A stretch of DNA of 64,000 nucleotides from Streptomyces pilosus (GCF_014649835.1 NZ_BMTU01000005.1:434001-498000), one strand, 5' to 3'. Positions 18,004 to 26,614 are shown, counted from the first letter of the stretch. Notes: generated by a model not told the origin, from the sequence alone. A program made the numbers and translations.

Positions 18004-18105
18004 TCAGTGACGACAGTTCGCGGAGGCGACCCGGCAGAGGTCCACGTGCAGGCGCGCCACCAGCGGAACACTCCGGGGCGTGGGGAACACGGCTGCTGAC
18101 TTCAC
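18004..18105 (-). CDS. Putative regulatory leader peptide upstream of the symporter
   Basis: A 33-residue peptide ending 'VPLVARLHVDLCRVASANCRH', matching the short Streptomyces leader-peptide type with an 'RxHVDLCRxxSAxC' core found ahead of sulfur and amino-acid uptake genes. Cys codons fall at residues 24 and 31 of 33. The GTG at 18105 sits where transcription should start (TTGAGG, 17 nt, TTACGG on the minus strand), so it is probably a leaderless message; an alternative GTG start gives 28 residues. Ribosome stalling at Cys codons would control the symporter. A canonical terminator between leader and symporter is not evident, so control may act on translation. Confidence 0.7.
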   Translation of the reverse strand: MKSAAVFPTPRSVPLVARLHVDLCRVASANCRH

Positions 18106-18111
18106 CAGAGG

Positions 18112-18143
18112 ACCGTAACACCTGAACTTTGAGATCCTCAAAG
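18112..18143 (-). promoter_or_regulatory. Promoter with palindrome for leader peptide and symporter
   Basis: On the minus strand TTGAGG, a 17-nt spacer and TTACGG. The -35 lies inside a 17-bp dyad, CTTTGAG-ATC-CTCAAAG (18127-18143), a likely repressor or activator site. Confidence 0.6.
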
Positions 18144-18189
18144 CCTTGCTTTGGCAGGCGGGAGCACGAAACCGTCCGTACAACGCAAA

Positions 18190-18228
18190 GCGCCCCGGAT
18201 TTCCAGGGGATTCTGGAACCCGGGGCGC
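18190..18228 (-). terminator. Strong hairpin after the DUF4229 gene
   Basis: GCGCCCCGG (18190-18198) pairs with 18220-18228, and TTCCAG (18201-18206) with CTGGAA (18213-18218) inside it, giving a long, nearly perfect stem 30 nt past the DUF4229 stop. It separates that gene from the symporter promoter. Confidence 0.75.
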
Positions 18229-18257
18229 CGGCGTGCGGTGCGCGGCTGTGACGGACG

Positions 18258-18572
18258 TTACGAGGTCTGGCCCTGCGCCTGGCCCTGCTGGGCGCGGGCG
18301 GAGTCGTCGGCCGCGTCCTCCTGGTTGCGGTCGGCCTCCAGCTTGGCCTTGGCCCGGTCCACCCGCCGCACGATGCCCTCGGAGGCCCGGTCCCGCTCCT
18401 TGCGGAGCACGACGAGGCTGATCGGGGCGGAGATCAGCATGGCGAGCAGGATGATCCACAGGCCGTTGGAGTCGCCGAGGCCGCGCGGGGCGAGGCCGGA
18501 GTAGACGAGACCCCAGACGACCACGAGGCAGCCCGCGAAGATCCCGAGGCGCATCAGCGTGTAGCGGAGCAT
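18258..18572 (-). CDS. DUF4229 small membrane protein
   Basis: A 104-residue protein with two transmembrane helices (about 8-26 and 38-56) and a charged, Gln/Asp-rich cytoplasmic tail. The sequence 'YTLMRLGIFAGCLVVVWGL' and the later 'LRKERDRAS' are typical of DUF4229, common next to menaquinone genes in Streptomyces. The ATG at 18572 is chosen because longer in-frame sequence upstream is low-complexity. Function unknown. Confidence 0.87.
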   Translation of the reverse strand: MLRYTLMRLGIFAGCLVVVWGLVYSGLAPRGLGDSNGLWIILLAMLISAPISLVVLRKERDRASEGIVRRVDRAKAKLEADRNQEDAADDSARAQQGQAQGQTS

Positions 18573-18669
18573 CTCATCCACTTCTTCCCTGCGTACGGTC
18601 AGAACGCCCCAAAGGGACGGAGTCCAGTGAAGCACGGCCGGACGTCGATCTTTCAGCGGGGTGGGGGCC

Positions 18670-19194
18670 TCAGGCGAGCGGCAGCAGCAGGACGACGTCG
18701 TCCCGGTCGTCACCGGGGGCCACGCGGATGGCGCCGGGGACCCGGCCGACCTCCTTGTAGCCGCAGGAGGCGTAGAAGTGCTCCAGGCCGAGACCGCCGC
18801 GGCAGGTGAGCCGGATCGCCTCGACGCCGTCGAGGGTGCGGGCGGCCTCCTCGGCGGCGGCGAGCAGGTCACGGCCGTAGCCCTTGCCCTGGTGGCGGGG
18901 GTGGACCATCACCGTGTAGAGCCAGATCCAGTGGGTCATCAGGCGGTGGGTGTTGAGGGTGAGGAACGCCGTGGCGGCCACCCGCCCCTGCTCGTCGTGG
19001 CCGACGAGCAGCCGGGAGCGCTCCTCGGCCATCGCCACCAGCTGCCGCACCAGCCCGGGCCGGATCTCGTCCGTCGTCACGGGTGGCACGAAGCCGACCG
19101 CCCCGCCCGCGTTGGTGACGTCCGCCCACAGGTCGAGGATGCCGTCACGGAGCTCGGGGGTGACCACGGGATCGAAGGTGAAGGTAAGGGGCAT
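18670..19194 (-). CDS. GNAT-family N-acetyltransferase
   Basis: A 174-residue acetyl-CoA-dependent acetyltransferase. The acetyl-CoA loop is seen in 'VMVHPRHQGKGYGRDLLAAAEEAA', with R/Q-x-x-G-x-G as 'QGKGYG', and the C-terminal 'HFYASCGYKEVGRVPG' completes the fold. Substrate unknown. The ATG at 19194 has TACTAT six bases upstream, so the transcript is probably leaderless; this makes the longer frame beginning 'MRDLRGNG' unlikely. Confidence 0.88.
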   Translation of the reverse strand: MPLTFTFDPVVTPELRDGILDLWADVTNAGGAVGFVPPVTTDEIRPGLVRQLVAMAEERSRLLVGHDEQGRVAATAFLTLNTHRLMTHWIWLYTVMVHPRHQGKGYGRDLLAAAEEAARTLDGVEAIRLTCRGGLGLEHFYASCGYKEVGRVPGAIRVAPGDDRDDVVLLLPLA

Positions 19195-19258
19195 GAAGCG
19201 ATAGTAGCCATTACCCCTGAGGTCCCGCACCGGCTTTCGCCCCCGAGCGACGGGCCCT

Positions 19259-20422
19259 TCAGACGCGCATCGGCTGCGGCGCGTCCCGGCGCGCCGGGTC
19301 GGGACCGTCGTACTCCCGGATGATCTCGTACCGCGTGTTCCGCTCCACCGGCCGGAACCCGGCGTCCCTGATCAGGTCCAGCAGGTCCTCGCGCGTCAGC
19401 TTGTTCGGCGTACCGAAGTTGTCCGCGTCGTGCGTGATCTTGTACTCGACGACCGAGCCGTCCATGTCGTCCGCACCGTGCTGCAGGGCGAGCTGCGCCG
19501 TCTGCACGCCGTGCATCACCCAGAACACCTTGACGTGGGGCACGTTGTCGAACAGCAGCCGCGACACCGCGAACGTCTTCAGCGCCTCCGCGCCGGTCGC
19601 CATCTGGGTGCGCGCCTGGAGGCGGTTGCGCACCTTGCCGTCCTTCATGTCCACGAAGTCGTGCTGGTAGCGCAGCGGGATGAAGACCTGGAAGCCGCCG
19701 GTCTCGTCCTGGAGTTCACGCAGCCGCAGCACGTGGTCCACCCGGTGGCGGGGCTCCTCGATGTGCCCGTACAGCATGGTGCTCGGGGTCCTGAGCCCCT
19801 TCTCGTGCGCCAGGCGGTGGATGCGCGACCAGTCCTCCCAGTGGGTGCGGTGGTCGACGATGTGCTGCCGCACCTCCCAGTCGAAGATCTCCGCGCCGCC
19901 GCCGGTGAGGGACTCCAGACCGGCGTCGATCAGCTCGTCGAGGATCTCCGAGGCGGACAGGCCGGAGATGGTCTCGAAGTGGTGGATCTCGGTGGCGGTG
20001 AACGCCTTGAGCGAGACGTCCGGCAGCGCGGCCTTCAACTCCCGCAGCGAGCGCGGGTAGTAGCGCCACGGCAGGTTGGGGTGAAGTCCGTTGACGATGT
20101 GCAGCTCGGTGAGGTTCTCCGACTCCATCGCCTTGGCGAGCTTCACCGCCTCCTCGATGCGCATCGTGTAGGCGTCCTTCTCCCCCGGCTTGCGCTGGAA
20201 GGAGCAGTAGGCGCAGGAGGCGGTGCACACGTTGGTCATGTTGAGGTGACGGTTGACGTTGAAGTGCACGACGTCGCCGTTCTTGCGCGTGCGCACCTGG
20301 TGCGCCAGCCCGCCCAGCCAGGCCAGGTCGTCCGACTCGTACAGCGCGATGCCGTCCTCACGGGTCAGGCGTTCGCCCGCCCCGACCTTCTCCTCCAGCT
20401 CGCGCTTGAGCCCGACGTCCAT
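19259..20422 (-). CDS. mqnE: Aminofutalosine synthase MqnE (radical SAM)
   Basis: Second step of the futalosine pathway: adds the adenosyl radical to the MqnA product to give aminofutalosine. The 387-residue protein has C66, C70 and C73 in CX3CX2C ('NVCTASCAYCSFQ'), 'LTELHIVNGLHPNLPWRYY', 'LTGGGAEIFDWEVR' and 'QHGADDMDGSVVEY'. The ATG at 20422 is preceded by AGAGGGA; further upstream the frame is Arg/Pro-rich and unlike the family. The Lrp regulator and UbiX genes lie just upstream on the same strand. Confidence 0.95.
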   Translation of the reverse strand: MDVGLKRELEEKVGAGERLTREDGIALYESDDLAWLGGLAHQVRTRKNGDVVHFNVNRHLNMTNVCTASCAYCSFQRKPGEKDAYTMRIEEAVKLAKAMESENLTELHIVNGLHPNLPWRYYPRSLRELKAALPDVSLKAFTATEIHHFETISGLSASEILDELIDAGLESLTGGGAEIFDWEVRQHIVDHRTHWEDWSRIHRLAHEKGLRTPSTMLYGHIEEPRHRVDHVLRLRELQDETGGFQVFIPLRYQHDFVDMKDGKVRNRLQARTQMATGAEALKTFAVSRLLFDNVPHVKVFWVMHGVQTAQLALQHGADDMDGSVVEYKITHDADNFGTPNKLTREDLLDLIRDAGFRPVERNTRYEIIREYDGPDPARRDAPQPMRV

Positions 20423-20481
20423 GCCGTCCCTCTTTCCCTCGACTCGCGACCTCTTCAGACAGGCCGCGTCAACCGTACTCC

Positions 20482-20498
20482 CCCGCCTTCGGGGCGGG
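20482..20498 (-). terminator. Small hairpin between lrp-type gene and mqnE
   Basis: CCCGCC-TTCGG-GGCGGG, a 6-bp stem with a stable UUCG-type loop, about 30 nt after the Lrp stop codon. Short, so it may only weaken read-through towards mqnE. Confidence 0.4.
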
Positions 20499-20528
20499 AG
20501 GACCCCCGGACGGCGCTCCGCGCCTCCC

Positions 20529-20987
20529 TCACTGCGCCTCTTCGGGCAGCTCACCGACGCGGTTCTCCCACTTGGTGGAGAGCACGATCGTCGTCCGGGT
20601 CCGGGAGACGCCCTTGGTGCCGGACAGCCGGCGGATGATCTTCTCCAGGCCGTCCACGTCGCTCGCCCGCACCTTGAGCATGAAGGAGTCGTCGCCGGCG
20701 ATGAACCAGCAGTCCTCGATCTCCCCGAGGTCCTTCAGCCGCTGCGCCACGTCCTCGTGGTCGGCGGCGTCGGAGAGCGAGATGCCGATCAGCGCGGTGA
20801 CGCCGAGGCCGAGCGAGGCGGAGTCCACGGTGGCGCGGTAGCCGGTGATGACACCGGCCGCCTCCAGCCGGTTGATGCGGTCGGTGACGCTGGGTCCCGA
20901 CAGGCCGACGAGGCGCCCCAGCTCCGCGTAGGAGGCCCGGCCGTTCTCCCTCAGGGCCTGGATGAGCTGCCTGTCCACCGCGTCCAT
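20529..20987 (-). CDS. Lrp/AsnC-family transcriptional regulator
   Basis: A 152-residue protein: winged helix-turn-helix (about 1-50, 'RQLIQALRENGRASYAELGRLVGLSGPSVTDRI') and a RAM ligand/oligomer domain (about 60-150). The ATG at 20987 is chosen since GGAAGG lies ten bases upstream, while the GTG at 21005 has no ribosome site. It sits between ubiX and mqnE on the same strand. Whether it controls menaquinone genes or an amino-acid operon elsewhere is not visible. Confidence 0.9.
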   Translation of the reverse strand: MDAVDRQLIQALRENGRASYAELGRLVGLSGPSVTDRINRLEAAGVITGYRATVDSASLGLGVTALIGISLSDAADHEDVAQRLKDLGEIEDCWFIAGDDSFMLKVRASDVDGLEKIIRRLSGTKGVSRTRTTIVLSTKWENRVGELPEEAQ

Positions 20988-21080
20988 TCGAATCGAGCCT
21001 TCCACTGAAGAGGTACGAACGTGTCTGAAGAGGGTGGTGCTGAGAAGGTGGTGCGTGCCGTGCTGCCGTGACCGCCGGTG

Positions 21081-21764
21081 TCAGTCGGTGCGGGATCCGC
21101 CGCCGAGTTCGCCCTTCCAGCGGCGGTAGAGCCCGTGCTCCACGCCCGCCGCGTCGAGTACGCGGCCGGCGACGAAGTCCACCAGGTCCTGGATGTGCGT
21201 CGCGCCCGCGTAGAAGGCCGGTGAGGCGGGCACCACGGCGGCGCCCGCGTCGTCCAGGGTCACCAGGTGCCGCAGGGTCTGGCCGTTCAGCGGGGTCTCC
21301 CGCACGGCCACGATCAGCCTGCGTCCCTCTTTCAGGGTCACGCTCGCCGCCCGTTGCAGCAGGTCCTTGGAGAGGCCGAGCGCCACCCCGGCCACACAGG
21401 CCGTGGAGGCGGGCACGACGATCATGCCCTTGCTCGGATACGACCCCGAGGACGGCCCGGCCGCGAGGTCACCGGCGGCCCAGTGCCGTACGCCGTCGAG
21501 GTCGACGGTGAACGTGTCCGGCTTGCCGTCCGCACCCCGGGACAGCCATTCCCGCAGGTCGTCGCGCCAATGGGCGTCACGGTAGGAGAGGCCGGTCTCG
21601 TCGAGCAGGGTGAGCCGCGAGGCCCGGCTGACGACGAGGTCGACGCTCTCACCGGCGGCGAGCAGCGCCCGCAGCACGGAGGCGGCATACGGGGTGCCGG
21701 AGGCACCGGAGACCCCTACGATCCAAGGCGTACGCCGCGTCTCTCCTGGCTTGACTGGGTTCAC
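21081..21764 (-). CDS. ubiX: UbiX-family flavin prenyltransferase
   Basis: A 227-residue enzyme that makes the prenylated FMN cofactor needed by UbiD-type decarboxylases. It shows 'VGVSGASGTPYAASVLRALL' at the FMN site, 'SYPSKGMIVVPASTACVAGVALGLS' and 'VAVRETPLNGQTLRHL'. A MqnL (UbiD) gene lies 2 kb away, so it most likely serves menaquinone synthesis (MqnM role). The GTG start has TAGGCT seven bases upstream and no ribosome site: probably leaderless. Confidence 0.93.
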   Translation of the reverse strand: MNPVKPGETRRTPWIVGVSGASGTPYAASVLRALLAAGESVDLVVSRASRLTLLDETGLSYRDAHWRDDLREWLSRGADGKPDTFTVDLDGVRHWAAGDLAAGPSSGSYPSKGMIVVPASTACVAGVALGLSKDLLQRAASVTLKEGRRLIVAVRETPLNGQTLRHLVTLDDAGAAVVPASPAFYAGATHIQDLVDFVAGRVLDAAGVEHGLYRRWKGELGGGSRTD

Positions 21765-21857
21765 GACACCGAGCCTATCGGGAGTCGGAGGGTGGGAACC
21801 GGGCAAGGGGGGCCGGGCGTTCTTACCGGAGAAGGGACCGACGGCGGGGGGTGGACG

Positions 21858-22460
21858 ATGTCGGGTTCGCGTCCGCAGTGGTCGCGGGGCGACCGGGTCG
21901 GGACCGCGGCCAAGCTGATGGTGGGCTGGGTGGCCCTGCTGTGGCTCCTCGAAGTGATCGACACGGTCACCGGGCACGCCCTGGACGACCACGGCATCGT
22001 GCCGCGCGTCCCGTCCGAGCTGGCCGACGTCCTCCCGGCCGCCTTCCTGCACTTCGGCTTCGCCCACGTGGCCGCCAACAGCGTGCCGCTGCTGGTGCTG
22101 GGCTTCCTGGCGGCGCTCGGGGGCATACGCCGGTTCCTGGCCGTCTGCGCCCTGATCGTGGTGGCCGACGGTCTCGGGGTGTGGCTCGTCTCCCCGGCGG
22201 ACAGCAACACCGCGGGCGCCTCCGGTCTGATCTTCGGCCTCTTCGGCTTCCTGCTGGTCAGCGGCTTCGTCGAGCGCCGCCCCCTGGGGGTGGTCGTGGG
22301 GGTGCTGATCGCCGCGGTCTGGGGCGGCTCGATCCTGGCGGGCCTCGCCCCGACCCAGTCCGGCGTCAGCTGGCAGGGGCACCTGATCGGCCTGGTGGCG
22401 GGTGTCACGGCGGCGTTCCTGTTCCGCCGCGCACCCGAGCACCGGCACCTGCCGGCCTGA
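21858..22460 (+). CDS. Rhomboid-family intramembrane serine protease
   Basis: A 200-residue protein with about six membrane helices. Active-site residues are S122 in 'GASGLIFG' and H175 in 'WQGHLIG'; H70 and N74 in 'HFGFAHVAANSVPL' match the oxyanion helix. It would cut transmembrane segments; substrates unknown. It is convergent with mqnP and divergent from ubiX, so probably has its own promoter. Confidence 0.9.
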   Translation: MSGSRPQWSRGDRVGTAAKLMVGWVALLWLLEVIDTVTGHALDDHGIVPRVPSELADVLPAAFLHFGFAHVAANSVPLLVLGFLAALGGIRRFLAVCALIVVADGLGVWLVSPADSNTAGASGLIFGLFGFLLVSGFVERRPLGVVVGVLIAAVWGGSILAGLAPTQSGVSWQGHLIGLVAGVTAAFLFRRAPEHRHLPA

Positions 22461-22491
22461 CGCCCCGCCCCTGCCCCCGCTCCCGGCCCGC

Positions 22492-22537
22492 GCCGCCTGG
22501 ACGGTCAGCCCGCGCTGCCTAGACGGTCAGCCCGCGC
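22492..22537. repeat. 22-bp tandem duplication across the mqnP stop codon
   Basis: GACGGTCAGCCCGCGC occurs at 22500-22515 and again at 22522-22537; with flanks the two 24-bp copies differ at two bases. The inner copy holds the last codons and TAG stop of mqnP; in the outer copy the matching triplet is CAG. Probably a replication-slippage duplication. Confidence 0.75.
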
Positions 22538-23439
22538 ACCAGCAGGTCCAGCAGCGCGCAGACGAACAGCGCGATGCCGATGAAGCCGTTGACGCTGAAG
22601 AACGCCCGGTTCAGGCGGGTCAGGTCGGTGGGGCGGACGATGGTGTGCTCGTAGACGAACGCACCGGCGACGATCAGCAGGCCCAGCCAGAAGAAGGCAC
22701 CGGCGTCGGTGAGGACGGCGTACCAGGCGAACAGGGCCGTGGTCACGGCGTGGCAGATCCGGGCGCCCCACACCGCGGCCGGGATGCCGAAGCGGGCCGG
22801 CACGGACTTCACGCCGATCTCGCGGTCGGTCTCGACGTCCTGGCAGGCGTAGATCAGGTCGAAGCCGCCGATCCAGATGCCGACCGCCAGACCGAGCACC
22901 ACCGCGTCCCACGACCAGGACCCGGTCACCGCCAGCCAGCCGCCGACCGGGCCCATCGCCTGGGCCAGCCCGAGGATCGCCTGCGGGAAGTCGGTGAACC
23001 GCTTGCCGTACGGATACACCACCATCGGGATCACGGCGACGGGCGCGAGGACCAGACAGAGGGGATTGAGCAGGGCCGCCGCGCCCAGGAAGACGACGAG
23101 GGCGATCAGCGCGCCGGTCCAGGCGTGCCTGACCGACATCGCGCCGGTGACCAGTTCGCGGTGCGCGGTGCGCGGGTTGCGGGCGTCGATCTCGCGGTCG
23201 ATGATCCGGTTGGCGGCCATCGCGAAGGTGCGCAGCCCGACCATGGCGACGGTGACCAGGAGCAGCTTGCCCCAGTGGATGTTCTGGTCCCACTCGTACA
23301 TCGCGGTGAGCGCGGCGATGTAGGCGAAGGGCAGCGCGAACACCGAGTGCTCGATCATGACGAGGCGCAGGAACGCCTTGGTGCGCCCGGGCTGCGGGGC
23401 GGGGCCCCGGCCCACGACGCCGTCCGCGGTGGTCATCAT
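22519..23439 (-). CDS. mqnP: Menaquinone prenyltransferase MqnP (UbiA family)
   Basis: A 306-residue polytopic prenyltransferase attaching the polyprenyl tail to the dihydroxynaphthoate precursor. The two Asp-rich motifs are N77, D81 and D85 in 'NRIIDREID', and D194, D201 and D205 in 'DLIYACQDVETD'. Start ATG-ATG overlaps the stop of the upstream unknown gene (ATGA), giving a tightly coupled mqnL - unknown - mqnP operon. Confidence 0.94.
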   Translation of the reverse strand: MMTTADGVVGRGPAPQPGRTKAFLRLVMIEHSVFALPFAYIAALTAMYEWDQNIHWGKLLLVTVAMVGLRTFAMAANRIIDREIDARNPRTAHRELVTGAMSVRHAWTGALIALVVFLGAAALLNPLCLVLAPVAVIPMVVYPYGKRFTDFPQAILGLAQAMGPVGGWLAVTGSWSWDAVVLGLAVGIWIGGFDLIYACQDVETDREIGVKSVPARFGIPAAVWGARICHAVTTALFAWYAVLTDAGAFFWLGLLIVAGAFVYEHTIVRPTDLTRLNRAFFSVNGFIGIALFVCALLDLLVRGLTV

Positions 23440-23909
23440 GCGAGGCTCCCGAGGAACGCGTCGAGGTCGGCCAGCAGCGCGTCGACGGGCTGCGGGCCCG
23501 TCCGCACGGCGGGCGTCGTGCCGGTGTCGTCGGGCGGGGTGAGGTGCGCGGTGAAGACGTACGCGTCGCCGCCGGAGGGGTGTCCGTCCAGCCGCAGCAC
23601 CGCGCCGCCGTCGACCGTGAAGGGCTCGCCCGCCGCGGCGGCGAGCTCGTCGCGGAGCCGCCGCGCGAACTCGGCGGGTTCCGCGTCCCGCACGCCGGGC
23701 AGCTCGAAGCCGTCGCCCTCGCCGCCCTGCTCGAAGAGGACCGCCCAGGTGTCACCGGAGCCGGCGAGTTCCTCGGGCGCGACGCCCGCCTCCGCGGCGG
23801 CCCGGCGGACCCCCTCGTCGGCCGGGTCCAGCTCGGGGCGCACGAGGGCCACGTAGTCGGTGTCGGTGCCGATGAAGAGCGCCGGTCCGCCCTCGGCGAG
23901 GGAACTCAC
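23436..23909 (-). CDS. Unknown protein coupled to mqnL and mqnP
   Basis: A 157-residue soluble, acidic protein beginning '[19 protein letters not shown]'; no signal peptide or membrane helix and no family I recognise. A Trp-containing middle ('[22 protein letters not shown]') and a conserved-looking '[13 protein letters not shown]' are the main landmarks. It overlaps mqnL by four bases at its start (GTGA) and mqnP by four at its end (ATGA), with a strong AAGGAG site. Being fixed between two late menaquinone enzymes, it may be an accessory or assembly factor for that step; this is inference only. Confidence 0.82.
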   Translation of the reverse strand: MSSLAEGGPALFIGTDTDYVALVRPELDPADEGVRRAAAEAGVAPEELAGSGDTWAVLFEQGGEGDGFELPGVRDAEPAEFARRLRDELAAAAGEPFTVDGGAVLRLDGHPSGGDAYVFTAHLTPPDDTGTTPAVRTGPQPVDALLADLDAFLGSLA

Positions 23910-25363
23910 AGTCCGTACTCCTTCCAGCGGCGGTCGACCTTCGCCGCCGTGTCGGGGTCGGACTCCACCATGTCGGGCCAGCCCCCGTCGCGCGTGTACC
24001 CCTCCTCGGGCCACTTCCGCGTCGCGTCGATGCCGGCCTTGCCGCCCCAGAACTGCTGGTAGGAGGAGTGGTCGAGATGGTCGACGGGGCCCTCGACGAC
24101 GGTGAGGTCGCGGGCGTAGTCGGTGTTGCCGAGGGCCCGCCAGGAGACCTCGTGCAGGTCGTGGACGTCGCAGTCGGAGTCCACCACCACGATCAGCTTG
24201 GTCAACGACATCATGTGGGCGCCCCAGATGGCGTGCATCACCTTCTGGGCGTGTTTGGGGTACTTCTTGTCGATCGAGACGATCGCGCAGTTGTGGAAGC
24301 CGCCCGACTCGGGCAGGTGGTAGTCCACGATGTCCGGCACGATGATCTTCAGCAGCGGCAGGAAGAAGCGCTCGGTCGCCCGCCCCAGCGGACCGTCCTC
24401 GGTCGGCGGCCGGCCGACCACGATCGACTGGAGCATCGGGCGCTTCCGCATCGTCACGCAGTCGATCCTCAGCGCGGGGAACGGCTCCTGGGGGGTGTAG
24501 AAGCCGGTGTGGTCGCCGTAGGGTCCCTCGGGCAGCATCTCACCGGGCTCCAGCCAGCCCTCGATGACGACCTCGGCCTGCGCCGGCACCTGGAGCGGGA
24601 CGGTCTTGCAGTCGACCATCTCGATCCGCCTGCCCTGCACGAACCCGGCGAACAGGTACTCGTCGATGTCCCCGGGCAGGGGGGCGGTGGAGGCGTACGT
24701 CACCGCCGGCGGGCAGCCGAACGCGATGGCGACGGGCAACCGCTCGCCGCGCCGCGCGGCCACCTGGTAGTGGTTGCGGCTGTCCTTGTGGATCTGCCAG
24801 TGCATGCCGATGGTGCGCTTGTCGTGCCGCTGCAGCCGGTACAGGCCCAGGTTCCGGATGCCGGTCTCCGGGTCCTTGGTGTGGGTCAGCCCCAGGTTGA
24901 AGAACGAGCCGCCGTCCTTCGGCCAGGTGAACAGCGCCGGCAGCTGCTCCAGGTCCACGTCGTCGCCGGTGAGCACGACCTCCTGCACGGGCGCGTCACC
25001 GGACTTCACCTTCTTCGGCGGGACGTGCGTCATCGCGCCGAGCTTCCCGAAGGCCTCGCGCACGCCGATGAAGCCCTGCGGCAGCTCGGGCTTGAGCAGC
25101 CCGCCGATCTTCTCGCCGATGTCCGCGTACGACTTCAGTCCGAGCGCCTTCAGCAGGCGGCGGTCGGTGCCGTACACGTTCATGGCGAGGGGCATGCTCG
25201 AACCGCGCACGTTCTCGAAGAGCAGGGCGGGACCGCCGGCCTTGTTCACCCGGTCGACGATCTCACCGACCTCCAGATACGGGTCGACTTCGGCCTTGAT
25301 GCGCTTGAGGTCGCCCTCGCGCTCCAGCGCCCTGAGCAGGGAGCGAAGATCGTCGTAAGCCAT
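23906..25363 (-). CDS. mqnL: Menaquinone biosynthesis decarboxylase MqnL (UbiD family)
   Basis: A 485-residue UbiD-type decarboxylase using prenyl-FMN to remove the 6-carboxylate from the naphthoate ring. Landmarks: '[22 protein letters not shown]' at the N terminus, '[20 protein letters not shown]', '[12 protein letters not shown]' and '[19 protein letters not shown]'. The ATG at 25363 lies five bases after TACTTG and has no ribosome site, so its mRNA is probably leaderless and heads the operon with the unknown gene and mqnP. Confidence 0.94.
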   Translation of the reverse strand: MAYDDLRSLLRALEREGDLKRIKAEVDPYLEVGEIVDRVNKAGGPALLFENVRGSSMPLAMNVYGTDRRLLKALGLKSYADIGEKIGGLLKPELPQGFIGVREAFGKLGAMTHVPPKKVKSGDAPVQEVVLTGDDVDLEQLPALFTWPKDGGSFFNLGLTHTKDPETGIRNLGLYRLQRHDKRTIGMHWQIHKDSRNHYQVAARRGERLPVAIAFGCPPAVTYASTAPLPGDIDEYLFAGFVQGRRIEMVDCKTVPLQVPAQAEVVIEGWLEPGEMLPEGPYGDHTGFYTPQEPFPALRIDCVTMRKRPMLQSIVVGRPPTEDGPLGRATERFFLPLLKIIVPDIVDYHLPESGGFHNCAIVSIDKKYPKHAQKVMHAIWGAHMMSLTKLIVVVDSDCDVHDLHEVSWRALGNTDYARDLTVVEGPVDHLDHSSYQQFWGGKAGIDATRKWPEEGYTRDGGWPDMVESDPDTAAKVDRRWKEYGL

Positions 25364-25438
25364 GGGGTCAAGTATCCCCGAGCGGTTACCCTGGCCCTGT
25401 ACCGCCCACCGCTTTCGTGCTTTAGCTGGAGAGGCCCC

Positions 25439-25765
25439 ATGCTGCGGGTGCTGATGTTCCTCGTGCCACTGGCCCTGAGCGTGTACGCGTTCATCGACTG
25501 CATCAGCACGAAGGACGAGGACATCCGGCACATGCCCAAGCCGTTGTGGGCGATCCTCGTGCTCCTCTTCCCGCTGGTCGGGTCGATCTCCTGGCTCATC
25601 GCCGGAAAGAAGCGGCACCCCGCGGGCACCGGCGGTTCCGCGTGGGGCGGCGGCCGCCGCCAGTGGGTGGCACCGGACGACAACCCCGAGTTCCTGAAGT
25701 CGCTGGACGACGACAAGGACAAGGACGACAAGCCGGGCGACGGCGACCGCGGCGGAGCCGGCTGA
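25439..25765 (+). CDS. PLDc_N-domain small membrane protein
   Basis: A 108-residue protein with two membrane helices (about 3-20 and 36-55) matching the phospholipase-D nuclease N-terminal domain ('[43 protein letters not shown]'), then a Gly-rich stretch and an acidic Asp/Lys tail. No nuclease part is present. GGAGAGG precedes the ATG. Divergent from mqnL; function unknown. Confidence 0.88.
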   Translation: MLRVLMFLVPLALSVYAFIDCISTKDEDIRHMPKPLWAILVLLFPLVGSISWLIAGKKRHPAGTGGSAWGGGRRQWVAPDDNPEFLKSLDDDKDKDDKPGDGDRGGAG

Positions 25766-25820
25766 CCGGGCGGTCCATGCCGTGCGCCCCGTCGTCGTGT
25801 TCCCTCGCCCGGTCCGCCGG

Positions 25821-25860
25821 GTGCGGTCCGCCCCGCTCCCCCGCGACGGGCGGACCGCAC
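25821..25860 (+). terminator. Terminator after the PLDc_N gene
   Basis: A perfect 13-bp stem (GTGCGGTCCGCCC at 25821-25833 with 25848-25860) and 14-nt loop, 55 nt after the stop codon. Confidence 0.7.
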
Positions 25861-25892
25861 GTCGGCAGGGGTCAGTCTGAACCAGCGCGGGC

Positions 25893-25926
25893 TAGGATTG
25901 GAAGAGAATTCTAGAAATTCACTCCA
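25893..25926 (+). promoter_or_regulatory. Promoter and dyad operator of the TetR gene
   Basis: TAGGAT (25893-25898) is a good -10. Just downstream is a 28-bp imperfect dyad (25899-25926) centred on TTCTAGAA, with outer arms TGGA/TCCA. This is a classic place for a self-repressing TetR to bind. Confidence 0.6.
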
Positions 25927-25956
25927 GAAAAGCCCGAAGGGTACGGCGACCCCGCG

Positions 25957-26556
25957 ATGAGCCCCAAGCAGCACCGTGGTGAGGTCACCGTCGACCAGCT
26001 CCTGGACGCCGCGTTGCGCGTCTACGGGGAGTCGGGCGAACAGGGCCTCACGGTCAGCGCGGTGACCGGGGTGAGCGGGGTCAGTCCCGGCAGTCTCTAC
26101 CACCACTTCGGCAGCATGGACGGGCTGCTGACCGCTCTGCTGACGCGCTGGCTGGAGCGGCTGCTGAGCGAGATGGTCACGGCGCTGGAGCGGTCGGACT
26201 CCGCCCGCACCGGTGTCGAGGCCCTCGTTCGGGCGTACCTGACCTTCATCCGGGACCACCGCGACGCGGGCCTCCTGCTGCACTCCTCGCGGGCCGACGA
26301 GATCGGCATGCGGCAGGCGCAGCGGCTCCGTGACGCCCAGGAGGCCCGGCTCACCCCGCTGTCCGCGTGGGTGAGCCGGCACGTCGCGTCGGGCGAGGTC
26401 GCGCCCCTGCCCGTCCCGCTCCTCGAGTCCCTCGTCCTCGGCCCGGTCATCGGTGTCAGCCGCCGCTGGCTGACCCTCGGCGACGTCGACCTCGACGAGG
26501 CGGCGGAGGTCCTGCCGGACCGGATCTGGCGGTCGATCGGCGCGAACGCGAGCTGA
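25957..26556 (+). CDS. TetR-family transcriptional regulator
   Basis: A 199-residue repressor with helix-turn-helix 'LTVSAVTGVSGVSPGSLYHHFGSMDGLLTALL' (about 29-60) and an all-helical effector domain including 'AYLTFIRDHRDAGLLLHSSRADEIG'. The target besides its own promoter is not obvious: the PLDc_N gene upstream has a terminator, and the gene downstream is convergent. The ribosome site is weak. Confidence 0.9.
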   Translation: MSPKQHRGEVTVDQLLDAALRVYGESGEQGLTVSAVTGVSGVSPGSLYHHFGSMDGLLTALLTRWLERLLSEMVTALERSDSARTGVEALVRAYLTFIRDHRDAGLLLHSSRADEIGMRQAQRLRDAQEARLTPLSAWVSRHVASGEVAPLPVPLLESLVLGPVIGVSRRWLTLGDVDLDEAAEVLPDRIWRSIGANAS

Positions 26557-26614
26557 GCGCGGCCCGGCCGCGTCACTCCCCGGCGAAGATCTCCCCGGCC
26601 TCCGGGACGACAAC

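Noticed and set aside
18106-18459. Longer protein in frame with the leader peptide
   Set aside because: The upstream part overlaps a strong terminator and promoter and is low-complexity. Only the last 33 codons look genuine.
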